A DNA stretch of 64,000 nucleotides from Thalassolituus maritimus (GCF_900156675.1 NZ_FTOH01000004.1:129820-193819), one strand, 5' to 3'; positions 26,706 to 36,213 are shown, counted from the first letter of the stretch. Numbers and translations are program-made. The notes: generated from the sequence alone by a model not told the origin.

Positions 26706-27314
26706 ATGAAATACGAAGAATTAATTCCAGACGAAGGCTGGCAGCTGCCTGCTCAGCGTCGTATCCCTTCTATTGCGGACGGTCAGATGAGTATTCCCAA
26801 ACGAGTACTTCTCTGGGGAATAGAGCGCTTTGGAAAACTGAATGCGGCCAACCTTTGGCTATTAATGATGCACAACATGAGGCTGTTACGCGGCATGCTG
26901 TTTTTCGCATCAAAGCTGATGCCCTTTGGCAGGTTAGATCGTCGGGATACTGAGCTCGCTATTTTGCGCGTGGCCTGGTTATGCCGGTCCCGGTATGAAT
27001 GGGGCCAGCATGTTGATATCGGCCTGCGTGCAGGGCTCGCTCCCGAAGAAATTCGCCGCATCCCTGATGGAGCAGAGGCAAGCGGCTGGACTGAACGCCA
27101 ATCTCTGATTCTGCGAGCCTGCGACGGTATGGTTCATGACCATCTGGTCGATGAAGCAACGATTGAAGGCCTGAAAACGCATTATAGCCATGGCCTGATG
27201 GTGGAGCTTCTTATGTTGATCGGCTGGTACCAGGGGCTCGCTGGTGTTCTGAACAGCAGCGGCATACCCCTGGATTCTTCCCTGGAAAATGTTCTTACCA
27301 GATTACGTAGTTAA
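26706..27314 (+). CDS. Carboxymuconolactone decarboxylase (CMD/AhpD-like) family protein
   Basis: A 202-residue all-helical protein with RRDTELAILRVAWLCRSRYEWGQHVDIGLRAGL followed by APEEIRRI, the typical CMD-domain pattern in which the H of QHV is conserved. The AhpD CxxC pair is not obvious (only LCRS). It starts 17 bases after the hydrolase and ends by overlapping the convergent amidohydrolase gene by 4 bases. Such hydrolase-CMD pairs often serve degradation of xenobiotic or aromatic esters; that role is inferred. Confidence 0.85.
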   Translation: MKYEELIPDEGWQLPAQRRIPSIADGQMSIPKRVLLWGIERFGKLNAANLWLLMMHNMRLLRGMLFFASKLMPFGRLDRRDTELAILRVAWLCRSRYEWGQHVDIGLRAGLAPEEIRRIPDGAEASGWTERQSLILRACDGMVHDHLVDEATIEGLKTHYSHGLMVELLMLIGWYQGLAGVLNSSGIPLDSSLENVLTRLRS

Positions 27315-29473
27315 TCAATGTCTTTCAGACCGGCCGGTTCATAATGCTCGGTGACACCCGCGGCCGTTGATCGCTCCCAGGTCTGCAGATACGCCTCTGC
27401 AGACGTCATAACGGCCTCATAGGTACGCGCCGGCGCCTGTTGACGCAGGTCTTCTATAAAGTCGGCCAGCATGCCGTAATGCGCCATTCCATCCTGATTA
27501 AAATCAAAGGTCCGGTTACCTGATACCTGGCGGTTAAACTCGATACCGAACTCCGATATAAATGGATAAAGTAATGGGTTCGTTGCCACATCCGATCTCG
27601 GACCCGGCTGTCCACCCAGGCCACTCATGTCGGTACCAATACCGACACCGTTGAGATATTCGGTATCTGCCAGGATATCCAGATAACGATCAACACGACG
27701 AACCATGTCCGTCGCGTCGCTATTATAAGGGGCTACGAATCCGCCCGCTTCAATCAGACGCTCAGTATTACGATGCACGGCTCCACCTGGCGCATTAAGC
27801 ATCCAGCTGTGCGTCGAGAGAACACCGCTGTAACCTCTGGCTTCGGCAATATCCATGACCGCTGTCGCGGTTGCGTCACTCATATGGTCCAGTTCAACCA
27901 TCATTTTCAGGTCAATCATGCGGTTCACGAGGTAGCTTCCCAGAGGACTCAGGCCGTGTTGATTGCAGTGCGGACGAGATTCGTCGTATTCCGGATTAAG
28001 GTGCACGGCATCAAGAATTTCCCGAATAACAGGGATATCTCCGATAAGAGGAAAGCCGGACGTCATTGGCTTACCGTGGGTATGTGCTGCACATTCTTCT
28101 GTTTCAAAAAAGCGCCCCGTAGACAGCAGCTGCCCGATATTAATAAAACCACTTTCAACAACAGATCCGGCCAGTTGATTATCGAATTTATGAGTCGGGT
28201 ACAAAGAGCGAACCCCAAGGTCGTATACTTCCTGAAGCTGAGCTTCTATGGTTTCACGAGTGCAGTAGTCATTCAGTCCGCAGTTAAAGGTTTCCGAGGC
28301 TTCAATACCCAGCACCACGGCCATCCGCCCTTCGGCGATTGTTTCACGGGCTTCCTGAGGTGTGGTGACAATATGGAAAAAGCCTTTACCCGGCCCTCCC
28401 GCCTGCGCATCGACATACTCTTCGAGTTCACGAAGCCGCTGTGCCTGCAAGCGGATTGAGTCCATAACATTGCAGCTGTTCGGGTTTATCCATGATGCAG
28501 GATTGATCCGGCTCTGAGCCCAGCAGAGCACTTCATTTTCAACCAGGTTGGTAACCATAATGCGTAGCCCCGACAGGTAAGCACGCTCCATCCATTTATA
28601 GTAGTAGCCCGAGTGACTCATCTGCTGATGATTTGGCCACCAGGGAAAATCTGGCCAGCCACGGGTGTCGTAGCGGTTGTTAATATCGTTAAAGGTGTAG
28701 AGATTACCAATCAGATCGAGCGATCCGTTTTTACCGTGAAGATGGGCAGAATCTTTCAGTGCCTCTTCAACGCCGAAGCGGTGGAAAGGCTCTCCCGCCA
28801 TGAATTTTCCGCCCATAAATTCGTAGGACGAAATATGAGTATGAGCATCAATGTAGCCACGCACGGGCAATCCTGGATCGCCTTTTAAAGCATCGCGGTT
28901 CCCCTGCGCATTGACAGCGACCTCAGGGAATTCTCGACAGCCTTCCAGCTCGACGAAATTCAGAGCGGTTTCTTTATTCAGAGATAACAAGTCGAGGGCG
29001 CTGGTAAAATAGAGTTCACCATTACGTTTTCTATGCGCTAACTGTAACCCGGTTTGCGCATTGTAGAGTGCATATCCCTCACCCGTGGATTCCAACTTCC
29101 ATTCGGTACGATCATTGGCTGACTCTGCTGCTCTGACTATCGTGGTTAAACTTGCGCCCAGGTAGCGGCTGGAGGCATCACGCAGCAAAAAGTGCTGATA
29201 TCGACTGGGTTTCATATAGAAAAGACTGGCACTGGTGACTGATTCGCCAGAGAACGAATAAGACGGCAAGCCATCTGCCCAGCCCGGGTTCTCCTCGTAA
29301 CGCAGCCACAGGCCTGTCCCGGGGGACTGTATACCGACGCATCTCTGGGCCAGGCTCGCCACACTGCCTTGATAGGGCTCAGCGAGTTCAGGAGCAGGAG
29401 GAGAAGACATCGCAAATGTATTGGTCGAGGACAGCAGAAAACCCGCTGCAATCCATGAGCGTAACCGAGACAT
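27311..29473 (-). CDS. Secreted amidohydrolase-superfamily protein (metal-dependent hydrolase-like)
   Basis: A 720-residue protein with a signal peptide (residues 1-22, ending NTFA). Residues about 40-180 are a beta-rich domain, perhaps a trefoil. From about 205 a TIM-barrel metal hydrolase fold starts with GYIDAHTHISSYEF (HxH). It continues with VVLGIEASETFNCG, the His-rich PTHKFDNQLAG, ELDHMSD, STHSWM and GIGTDMSGLGG (catalytic Asp). These are the five metal-binding stations of the superfamily. The substrate is unknown. It probably works in the periplasm or outside the cell. Confidence 0.8.
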   Translation of the reverse strand: MSRLRSWIAAGFLLSSTNTFAMSSPPAPELAEPYQGSVASLAQRCVGIQSPGTGLWLRYEENPGWADGLPSYSFSGESVTSASLFYMKPSRYQHFLLRDASSRYLGASLTTIVRAAESANDRTEWKLESTGEGYALYNAQTGLQLAHRKRNGELYFTSALDLLSLNKETALNFVELEGCREFPEVAVNAQGNRDALKGDPGLPVRGYIDAHTHISSYEFMGGKFMAGEPFHRFGVEEALKDSAHLHGKNGSLDLIGNLYTFNDINNRYDTRGWPDFPWWPNHQQMSHSGYYYKWMERAYLSGLRIMVTNLVENEVLCWAQSRINPASWINPNSCNVMDSIRLQAQRLRELEEYVDAQAGGPGKGFFHIVTTPQEARETIAEGRMAVVLGIEASETFNCGLNDYCTRETIEAQLQEVYDLGVRSLYPTHKFDNQLAGSVVESGFINIGQLLSTGRFFETEECAAHTHGKPMTSGFPLIGDIPVIREILDAVHLNPEYDESRPHCNQHGLSPLGSYLVNRMIDLKMMVELDHMSDATATAVMDIAEARGYSGVLSTHSWMLNAPGGAVHRNTERLIEAGGFVAPYNSDATDMVRRVDRYLDILADTEYLNGVGIGTDMSGLGGQPGPRSDVATNPLLYPFISEFGIEFNRQVSGNRTFDFNQDGMAHYGMLADFIEDLRQQAPARTYEAVMTSAEAYLQTWERSTAAGVTEHYEPAGLKDID

Positions 29474-29667
29474 AACATCACCTTTATTATTTTTATTTTT
29501 GTTTCGTATTTTCGTTTTGCAGGTTCAAACTACGTGTATTAAAGGCCATGGCCAAGGAGTAAATCCGGTTCGGCCCAAAAAGAACCAGATCAGGCCCACT
29601 GGAACCATCCTTTATCAGGCGGTACAGTAGCGCCTGACTTTTTTACTCTGACATCCAGGCCACACTG

Positions 29668-30525
29668 ATGACTTCACGATCACTTATACGACTGACGAGC
29701 ACCACTCTGTTTGTTACTTTCCTTGCATCCTGTGCAGCCTTAAAAGGTATCGTGGATGTCAAAAAGCCTACCGCAGAGGTTGCGGGCGTTTCTCTGGGTA
29801 GCCTGTCCCTGGAACAAGCAACCCTGCTGGTCGATGTTGCCGTCAGTAACCCGAATGGGTTTGCACTGGATGCTGCTGGCTTTGATCTTGATCTGGGCGT
29901 CGGCGGATCACCTCTGGCCTCGGTAAATCAACCAGACGCAACCGTGACTGTACCCGCCAATGGTACTGAATCTGTGCAGCTGCCAGTGACTCTGAAATTC
30001 ACCGACCTGGCCAACGCGATTGGCGGCCTGAGCGGTAAAAATTCTGTTGATTACACGCTCGACGGCAATGTGCTCATGGATGTTCCAGTCATGGGCAATA
30101 TCAGTATTCCCGTTAATTTCGCAGGCAACCTGCCGATACCGCAGCTGCCGGAGATTACATTCAGTGATATCAGTCTGTCGGATGTCAGCTGGAGCGGAGC
30201 CAAACTGATGCTCAGCCTGGACGTAGAAAACCCAAATGCTTTCGGACTGGATCTCAATTCTTTGGCCTATAACCTTCAGGCTGAAGGAAAGTCACTGGGT
30301 AAAGGCGCACTCAGCAGCGTTAAACTCGAGGAAGGCCAATCGCAGAAAATTGACATTCCTCTGGAGGTCAGTCTGACTAACCTGGGAATCAGCCTTTTCC
30401 GCATGCTGTCTGGTGGAGAAGCGGTCAAAGTGGGTATCGACGGCAGTGCAGACGTCACGCCTGACATTGGTCTCTGGAAACCAGAGCCTCTTAAATTCAA
30501 GGCGGAGCGTACGCTGAATCCTTAA
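29668..30525 (+). CDS. LEA14-like (WHy domain) lipoprotein, two tandem domains
   Basis: A 285-residue lipoprotein with lipobox FLASC near residue 22. It holds two WHy/LEA_2 repeats (about 35-145 and 160-275). Each has the phrase for a conserved strand plus Asn-Pro-Asn: VAVSNPNGFALDAAGFDLDL in the first and DVENPNAFGLDLNSLAYNL in the second. Each also has a PVTLKFTDL/PLEVSLTNL-type strand. The family is linked to stress protection in plants and bacteria; the bacterial role is poorly known. It stands alone. Confidence 0.85.
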   Translation: MTSRSLIRLTSTTLFVTFLASCAALKGIVDVKKPTAEVAGVSLGSLSLEQATLLVDVAVSNPNGFALDAAGFDLDLGVGGSPLASVNQPDATVTVPANGTESVQLPVTLKFTDLANAIGGLSGKNSVDYTLDGNVLMDVPVMGNISIPVNFAGNLPIPQLPEITFSDISLSDVSWSGAKLMLSLDVENPNAFGLDLNSLAYNLQAEGKSLGKGALSSVKLEEGQSQKIDIPLEVSLTNLGISLFRMLSGGEAVKVGIDGSADVTPDIGLWKPEPLKFKAERTLNP

Positions 30526-30534
30526 CCGGGCGAT

Positions 30535-30993
30535 TTATACCGGGTAGAAGGGATAATCCTGTCGGAAACGCGCCATAGAGAAGAGTTCGTCCAATTGCTC
30601 AGACAAACGACGACTCTTGCGGCCGTCCAGGCCCAGATATTTGAGTTCGGCCAAACAGTCCGGGCAGATGCTGAATGTTTTTTCAGGATCACGTGTGCTG
30701 GCCTTGATGCTGTCAGCGTCCCGAAGCCGGTGGAGTTCGTGACAAGCAGCGAGGTGAATCTGCCCCTCCCCTTCAATCCATACCCGGGAATTCTTTAGTG
30801 CGAGTGTACGGTCAGGGAGAATGCGTAATTGCCCGGGGAGCGCCATCAGTACCCCTCTGGCCAATTGGTCACGTTCACCGAATGTCAGCTGATGTTCAGG
30901 GTCGAATTCGACAAAATGTCCGTAGCCGTCCGCTCCCATACGATGCTTGAGCGCGTTAAATTCCGACGCCTCAAGAAAGTTGTAGAGCTTCAT
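30535..30993 (-). CDS. Small Cys/His-rich protein, third gene of the MotA/MotB-like operon
   Basis: A 152-residue protein with no signal peptide or membrane segment, so probably cytoplasmic. I recognise no family. The only strong feature is a cluster H80, C84, H85, H88 (HLAACHELH) and C110-P-D-C113, which looks like a zinc site. The C-terminus is aromatic (RFRQDYPFYPV). The start overlaps the stop of the OmpA/MotB-like gene by 4 bases (ATGA), so the two are coupled. It may be the output or regulator of the motor encoded upstream. Confidence 0.8.
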   Translation of the reverse strand: MKLYNFLEASEFNALKHRMGADGYGHFVEFDPEHQLTFGERDQLARGVLMALPGQLRILPDRTLALKNSRVWIEGEGQIHLAACHELHRLRDADSIKASTRDPEKTFSICPDCLAELKYLGLDGRKSRRLSEQLDELFSMARFRQDYPFYPV

Positions 30994-31706
30994 GGCTGAA
31001 CCCGGTCGAGTATCGTAGCAATGCGCCCTTCAGCATCGGTACGCACCCGGAACTCAACCCGCCGGGAAGCAGAGCCAAGCTCACTCCCCTCATCATCCCG
31101 TACGACCTTGGCAGAAGATAGGCCATTGGCCGTGAGATGCGCCTTCAACCAGTTTTTATCGTCGGCAACGGGTTTCAGTCCGAGCACATAGGCAAGAGTT
31201 GAGCGCGTGCGCTCCTGCGACAGATTCATATTAAGAATATAAGCTTCGTCCTCCGAACGTGCACCAAACCAACCACTGGAGGTATGCCCTTCAATGCGCA
31301 CTTCGAGAATATCGTCGCGGTACTGCTCCTGAGTGATAATTCGCACATAGCGAGGGAAGAAATCATCAAGGATGGCCTGAAACTCTGGTTTGAGTTCTGC
31401 CTCCCCCTTATCGAACAGAACATCGGTGTTATTAAAACGGAAAGCCAGATCTTCATCGAGCTCAGCCCCCCATCGTGGCATGTCGTCAGCGAATTCGGTC
31501 TCAAGATCCTTGTACAACTGGGTGCGGAGCTGATCGTACAGGATCGCCACATCACGAATTTTATCGCGCTCAGTTTCGACGTTAATCATAAAGACCACGG
31601 AGACCAGCATGAACACCATCATCAAGCCCGCCATTAAGTCAGAAACAGCCACCCAATGACCTTCGTGATCCTGCGAGTCATCCAGCTTCTGAGAGTCATC
31701 CAGCAT
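30990..31706 (-). CDS. MotB/ZorB-like protein with OmpA peptidoglycan-binding domain
   Basis: A 238-residue inner-membrane protein. Residues 18-40 form one transmembrane helix (WVAVSDLMAGLMMVFMLVSV) with D23 placed as the ion-channel aspartate of MotB, PomB and ZorB. After a charged linker, the C-terminal OmpA-like domain has EVRIEGHTSSGW, LSQERTRSTLAYVLGL and SRRVEFRVRT. The S-D-L-M-x-G-L start is close to ZorB. It lies 2 bases after the MotA-like gene. There is no chemotaxis or stator operon context here. Confidence 0.88.
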   Translation of the reverse strand: MLDDSQKLDDSQDHEGHWVAVSDLMAGLMMVFMLVSVVFMINVETERDKIRDVAILYDQLRTQLYKDLETEFADDMPRWGAELDEDLAFRFNNTDVLFDKGEAELKPEFQAILDDFFPRYVRIITQEQYRDDILEVRIEGHTSSGWFGARSEDEAYILNMNLSQERTRSTLAYVLGLKPVADDKNWLKAHLTANGLSSAKVVRDDEGSELGSASRRVEFRVRTDAEGRIATILDRVQP

Positions 31707-31708
31707 GG

Positions 31709-32950
31709 TCAGTCCTCAACCTGTCTGGCCATATTCACCAACTCTGTGAGCTTGTCAGTGAGCGGGCTGTAATCAGAGACAAATTTTTCAGACAGTGCCG
31801 TTAACTGAAGACCGAATGCACGAAGCGCTTTATTCAGTTCTTCCTCCATGCCCGTATCCAGTTGAGCTACCTGACGCTCCAGGCGCTCGCCCAGTTTCTG
31901 CATATGCTGCTGACTCTGCTGCTGTTGAGCCAATAGCTGCTCCTGGCTTTCCAGCATCATGCTGTGCAACTGGGATGTGAGTTCTTTTTGTGTCTGGCTC
32001 AATTCTTCTGTCGCCCATCTCTGCTGAGACTGGACGGCATCGGACATACCCTGGGTGAGAACAGACAACCGCTCTTCAAGCTTCGGCAACCCTTCAGCCG
32101 CGTTATTTACCATATCCGCGAGGCTACCGAGCTGGGAGTGAATGTTCATACGCTGAGTTTCGAGGCCTGTCAGGAGCTCCTGCAGAGACTCCGAAATACC
32201 GTTGAACGCATTGGCGTTACGAACCATGTATTCAAACGAATTGCTCGCTTCTTTCATCAGGTTGGATGACCGTTCCTGCTCTGAAATCAGGTCGTCGAGC
32301 TGTGTCCGGTAAGTTTGCTGCCACTCCAGCATGGCAACAACGGATTCATTCAACTGACGGAAGTTTTCGCCATACTGCTCATTGATCTTGGTATTGAATT
32401 CATTCATGACGGCGCGAATGGCTTCAACCAGTGCTTTGGCGTTCGCATCAGCCATCTTCTGCTGATAATTCGTCAATACATCAACAAGCTGGTCAAAGCG
32501 TCGCTGGGAAGATTGGTGTTGTTTCGCCAGTTCAGTGCGAAGGCTCTGTTCAGAGCCATCGTGTAATTGCTTCACCAGCGCCTGGAGAGAAAGGTCAAGA
32601 TCATCAATAGTAGCGGCCCGATGCTGACTGGCCGCACGCCGGCCCGCCTGCTCGACCGCTGCTCGGATCTTAAGGGTCAGGGCAGCGAACAGACCCGCGA
32701 TCGAAGTCCAGAAGGCCGTTTTCAGACCATCCATCAATCGTGGAACGCTGCCCTGGATATCTGCGGTATCGAAATGCCAGAGGCCAAGTGCAACGCCGAG
32801 AAACGTACCGAAAATACCAATACTGGTCAGAATCGCGGGCGCGACTTCCGCTGTCTTCGAAGAGTACCGGAACAAATGAAAGAAAATGCCAAGAGCAAGG
32901 ACACCACCAATAAGTACGAGCGTCCATACCGAAAATTGTTCCAACACCAT
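31709..32950 (-). CDS. MotA/TolQ/ExbB-family channel protein with long coiled coil (ZorA-like)
   Basis: A 413-residue protein. Three transmembrane helices lie at about 8-27, 39-58 (LTSIGIFGTFLGVALGLW) and 75-94 (LKTAFWTSIAGLFAALTLKI); the last two form the MotA/TolQ channel core. Residues about 100-405 are almost pure helix, rich in Gln, Glu and Leu. They form a long cytoplasmic coiled coil, for example QKELTSQLHSMMLESQEQLL. This is the layout of ZorA from Zorya anti-phage systems, not of TolQ, ExbB or MotA. It is the first gene of a tight three-gene operon. Confidence 0.87.
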   Translation of the reverse strand: MVLEQFSVWTLVLIGGVLALGIFFHLFRYSSKTAEVAPAILTSIGIFGTFLGVALGLWHFDTADIQGSVPRLMDGLKTAFWTSIAGLFAALTLKIRAAVEQAGRRAASQHRAATIDDLDLSLQALVKQLHDGSEQSLRTELAKQHQSSQRRFDQLVDVLTNYQQKMADANAKALVEAIRAVMNEFNTKINEQYGENFRQLNESVVAMLEWQQTYRTQLDDLISEQERSSNLMKEASNSFEYMVRNANAFNGISESLQELLTGLETQRMNIHSQLGSLADMVNNAAEGLPKLEERLSVLTQGMSDAVQSQQRWATEELSQTQKELTSQLHSMMLESQEQLLAQQQQSQQHMQKLGERLERQVAQLDTGMEEELNKALRAFGLQLTALSEKFVSDYSPLTDKLTELVNMARQVED

Positions 32951-33301
32951 AATACGCAGCCTGACAGGTTATTTATTGCATCACACAGAGTCAGTTTAGT
33001 CGTTATTTACGCTTTCGCCGGGAAGCTCTTTTCTGACACTAAAGCCGCCAGTGCAAGGTGTTTGTGCCAGACCACACATAAAACAGCACAGGCTAGCGTG
33101 CGAATCAGCGAAATTATTGAAATCAAAGAAAAAATCGCACCCCGCCACACCCTAAGAAATTTACATTTGGGGTTTGCGAAGCAGTGATTTTACTGGTTAG
33201 AATGCCAGCCTCACGCGCGAGTGAGTAACCGCCTCGTGCGCTGGAAGTATGAAAAAACAGAAATAATAACGGCCCTATGGCCACCTTATTGAGGTACTGA
33301 T
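32951..33301. other. Divergent intergenic region between motor operon and fadE
   Basis: No gene is seen. The right half is AT-rich and must carry the strong fadE promoter; TATTGAGG lies just before the fadE ATG. An ACTGGTTAG-type half site near 33190 hints at a FadR-like operator, but the second half does not match well. A long A-rich tract with GAAAAAATCGC lies near 33130. Confidence 0.35.
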
Positions 33302-35800
33302 ATGACTACGACAATCTGGAGCCTGCTCCTTGTTGGCGCACTGGTCGCTCTGACTTACAAGCGTAGCTCGCTGAAAGTTGCAGCCGGTGTTATGGCTGCT
33401 TTTACAGTAGCTGCTTTCGTTTTCGGCGCAGCAACTGCTGTTACCGTAATCTCTTTGATCGTTGCTGGCGCACTGGGTGTACTGAGCCTTGATGGTTTCC
33501 GTACCAACACCGTGACTAAGCCGATCTTCAACTTCTACAAGAAGATTCTGCCACAGATGTCCGACACCGAGCGTGAAGCTCTGGAAGCCGGTACTGTATG
33601 GTGGGATGGTGAACTGTTCTCTGGTAAGCCAAACTGGCAGATGCTGCTGAACCACCCTAACCCGACTATCCCACAAGAAGAACAGGACTTCCTGGACAAC
33701 CAGGTTAAGACTCTGTGCTCAATGGTAGACGAGTGGGAAATCAGCCAGAACGGTGACCTCTCTAAGGAAATCTGGGAATACATCAAGAAAGAACGTTTCT
33801 TCTCTATGATTATCCCTAAAGAGTACGGTGGCCTTGGCTTCTCTGCTCAGACTCAGTCTGCAGTTCTTCAGGCTCTGACTGTATCAGGTGCGACCTTCTC
33901 TACCGTAGGTGTTCCTAACTCTCTCGGCCCAGGTGAGCTGCTACTGAAGTACGGTACTCAAGAGCAGAAAGATCACTACCTGCCGCGCCTGGCTGACGGT
34001 CGTGAAATCCCATGTTTCGGTCTGACTGGTCCACGTGCCGGTTCTGATGCGACCTCTCTGCCTGACGTTGGTGTTGTATGTAAGGGCACCTGGGAAGGTA
34101 AAGAAGTTCTGGGTCTGAAACTGAACTTTGAAAAGCGTTACATCACTCTGGCTCCAGTAGCGACTGTTGTTGGTCTGGCGTTCCGTATGTTTGACCCAGA
34201 AGGTCTTCTGGGCGACAAGAAAGACGTTGGTATTACCGTAGCTCTGCTGCCACGCCACCTCGAAGGCATGGACATCGGTAACCGTCACAAGCCAATCGGT
34301 TCTCCGTTCATGAACGGCCCGATTTTCGGTAAAGACGTATTTATCCCACTGGACTTCATCATCGGTGGTGCTGACATGGCTGGTCAGGGCTGGCGTATGC
34401 TGGTTGAGTGTCTGTCTGTTGGTCGTTGTATTACTCTGCCAAGCTCTGGTGCTGGCGGTGGTAAGTACTCTATCGCGGCTACTGGCGCTTACTCACGTAT
34501 CCGTCGTCAGTTCAATGTACCGATTGCTAAGCTGGAAGGTGTTCAGGAGCGCGTTGCGCGTATCGCTGGTAACACGTACACCGCTGGCGCTGCTGCACGC
34601 GTAACTGCGATCGCTATTGACGAAGGTCACAAGCCATCTGTTCCTTCAGCGATCCTGAAGTACAACCTGACTGAGATCGCTCGTGCCGTTGCTAACGACA
34701 CGATGGACGTTCACGGTGGTAAAGCCATTATCCGTGGTCCTAAGAACTATGTTGAGTCTGGTTACTCTTCTGTTCCTGTTGCGATCACTGTTGAAGGTGC
34801 AAACATCCTGACCCGCTCTATGATCACCTTTGGTCAGGGCGCGATCCGCTGCCATCCTTTCGTACTGCCAGAAATGGAAACTGCGAAAGCGAACGATCTG
34901 AAAGGCTTCGATAAGGCGCTGTTTGGTCACTTCGGATTCATCTTCTCTAACATGAGCCGTGCTCTGGTTCTGAACCTGACTAACGCAGCCTTCACTGGTG
35001 TGCCTGTGTCTGGTCCTACCAAGCAGTACTACAAGCAGCTGAACAAGTACGCCGCTTCTTTCGCAATCTGTGTCGACATCGCTATGTCTACTCTGGGTGG
35101 CGAGCTGAAGTTCCGCGAGCTGATCTCTGCACGTCTGGCGGACATGGTTTCTAAGATGTACCTGGCTTCTATGGTACTGAAGCACTGGGCTGACCAGGGT
35201 TCAAACAAAGAAGACCTGCCACTGGTTCAGTACTCTATCGAGAAGCTGTTCTTCGAATTCGAAGAAGCACATGAAGCCTTCCTGCAGAACCTGCCAGCAC
35301 GTCCTGCTGCATGGCTGCTGAAAGTTCTGACTATGCCACTGGGCCGTCGTGCTAAGGCACCTAACGATAAGCTGGTCGCTAAAGTTGTAGATCTGGTTTC
35401 TTACCACACTGACACCCGTGAGCGTCTGATTCAGGGTGCCTACCGTGGCGAGAAATACGGTGCTGCATACGATAACGGTCTGCGTAACCCGCTGGCTGTC
35501 TACGACAGCCTGCTGGATCGTGTTGAGAAAGCTGAGGGCATCTACAAGAAAATTGGCGATGCTATCAAAGCTGGTAAGTACGACGAAGCAACTCTGTCAA
35601 TCGAAGGCCGCATCAACGAAGGTGTTGAGATGGGCATTCTGACAGCCGACGAAGGCGAGTTCATGATCGCATTCGAGAAAGATGTTCTGGAAATGGTACA
35701 CGTTGACCACTTCCCACTGGAACACTTCGGTACTGTTGCTGAAAACCACGACAAAGCAAAAAAGACCTCTAAAAAGAAGTCTGACGAAGCTACTGCTTAA
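33302..35800 (+). CDS. fadE: Acyl-CoA dehydrogenase FadE
   Basis: FadE oxidises fatty acyl-CoA in the first step of beta-oxidation. The 832-residue protein has two hydrophobic N-terminal helices (about 1-60) that hold it at the membrane. The acyl-CoA dehydrogenase core follows: YGGLGFSAQTQSAVLQ, CFGLTGPRAGSDATSLPD and HGGKAIIRGPKNYVESGY. The C-terminal FadE extension ends in a Lys-rich tail (KAKKTSKKKSDEA). Codon use is strongly biased (CGT, GGT, CTG) compared with neighbours, which points to high expression. Length matches E. coli FadE (814). Confidence 0.95.
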   Translation: MTTTIWSLLLVGALVALTYKRSSLKVAAGVMAAFTVAAFVFGAATAVTVISLIVAGALGVLSLDGFRTNTVTKPIFNFYKKILPQMSDTEREALEAGTVWWDGELFSGKPNWQMLLNHPNPTIPQEEQDFLDNQVKTLCSMVDEWEISQNGDLSKEIWEYIKKERFFSMIIPKEYGGLGFSAQTQSAVLQALTVSGATFSTVGVPNSLGPGELLLKYGTQEQKDHYLPRLADGREIPCFGLTGPRAGSDATSLPDVGVVCKGTWEGKEVLGLKLNFEKRYITLAPVATVVGLAFRMFDPEGLLGDKKDVGITVALLPRHLEGMDIGNRHKPIGSPFMNGPIFGKDVFIPLDFIIGGADMAGQGWRMLVECLSVGRCITLPSSGAGGGKYSIAATGAYSRIRRQFNVPIAKLEGVQERVARIAGNTYTAGAAARVTAIAIDEGHKPSVPSAILKYNLTEIARAVANDTMDVHGGKAIIRGPKNYVESGYSSVPVAITVEGANILTRSMITFGQGAIRCHPFVLPEMETAKANDLKGFDKALFGHFGFIFSNMSRALVLNLTNAAFTGVPVSGPTKQYYKQLNKYAASFAICVDIAMSTLGGELKFRELISARLADMVSKMYLASMVLKHWADQGSNKEDLPLVQYSIEKLFFEFEEAHEAFLQNLPARPAAWLLKVLTMPLGRRAKAPNDKLVAKVVDLVSYHTDTRERLIQGAYRGEKYGAAYDNGLRNPLAVYDSLLDRVEKAEGIYKKIGDAIKAGKYDEATLSIEGRINEGVEMGILTADEGEFMIAFEKDVLEMVHVDHFPLEHFGTVAENHDKAKKTSKKKSDEATA

Positions 35801-35820
35801 TTGCTGACGTCGTAAGAAGA

Positions 35821-35844
35821 AGCCCCGCCCTGCGGGGCTTTTTT
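35821..35844 (+). terminator. Rho-independent terminator of fadE
   Basis: AGCCCCGC-cct-GCGGGGCT followed by TTTTTT: an 8-bp stem and a clean T-tract, 20 bases after the fadE stop. Confidence 0.95.
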
Positions 35845-35892
35845 GTGCCCGCTTTTCGGGTATTATCAAAACTCCAGCCAAGGGAGAGTTCG

Positions 35893-36213
35893 ATGCTTAT
35901 CAGCAATATGGAAGTCGTACCGGGTAAGCGCATTACCCAGCATCTGGGAATGGTACAGGGCAGCACTGTGCGTGCTAAGCATGCCGGTCGTGACATCATG
36001 GCGGGCTTTAAAAATATTTTTGGCGGCGAGTTAAAAGGCTATACCGAGCTCCTGAGCGAGTCCCGGGAAGAAGCCATCGACCGTCTTAAACAGCAAGCCG
36101 CTGCGCTCGGAGCGAATGCTGTCATCAACGTTCGTTTCTCCACCTCCTCCATTGCTGCCGGTGCTTCCGAAATTTTCGTATATGGTACTGCAGTGCTCGT
36201 GGAAGATCGCTGA
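35893..36213 (+). CDS. YbjQ/UPF0145-family protein
   Basis: A 106-residue protein from the ATG at 35893, which has AGGGAGAG just upstream; an in-frame ATG at 35845 would start inside the fadE terminator. Family features are VPGKRITQHLGMVQGSTVRAK, the FGGELKGYTELLSESREEA core and GANAVINVRFSTSSI. The role is unknown; the family forms pentameric rings in solved structures. Its stop shares one base with the next start. Confidence 0.88.
   Translation: MLISNMEVVPGKRITQHLGMVQGSTVRAKHAGRDIMAGFKNIFGGELKGYTELLSESREEAIDRLKQQAAALGANAVINVRFSTSSIAAGASEIFVYGTAVLVEDR

Noticed and set aside
30990-32950. Flagellar MotAB or TolQR assignment for the channel pair
   Set aside because: The long coiled coil and the form of the MotB-like N-terminus fit ZorA/ZorB better; no tol, ton or stator neighbours are present.
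33185-33210. FadR operator upstream of fadE
   Set aside because: One half (ACTGGT) is present, but the second half and spacing do not fit the FadR palindrome well enough.
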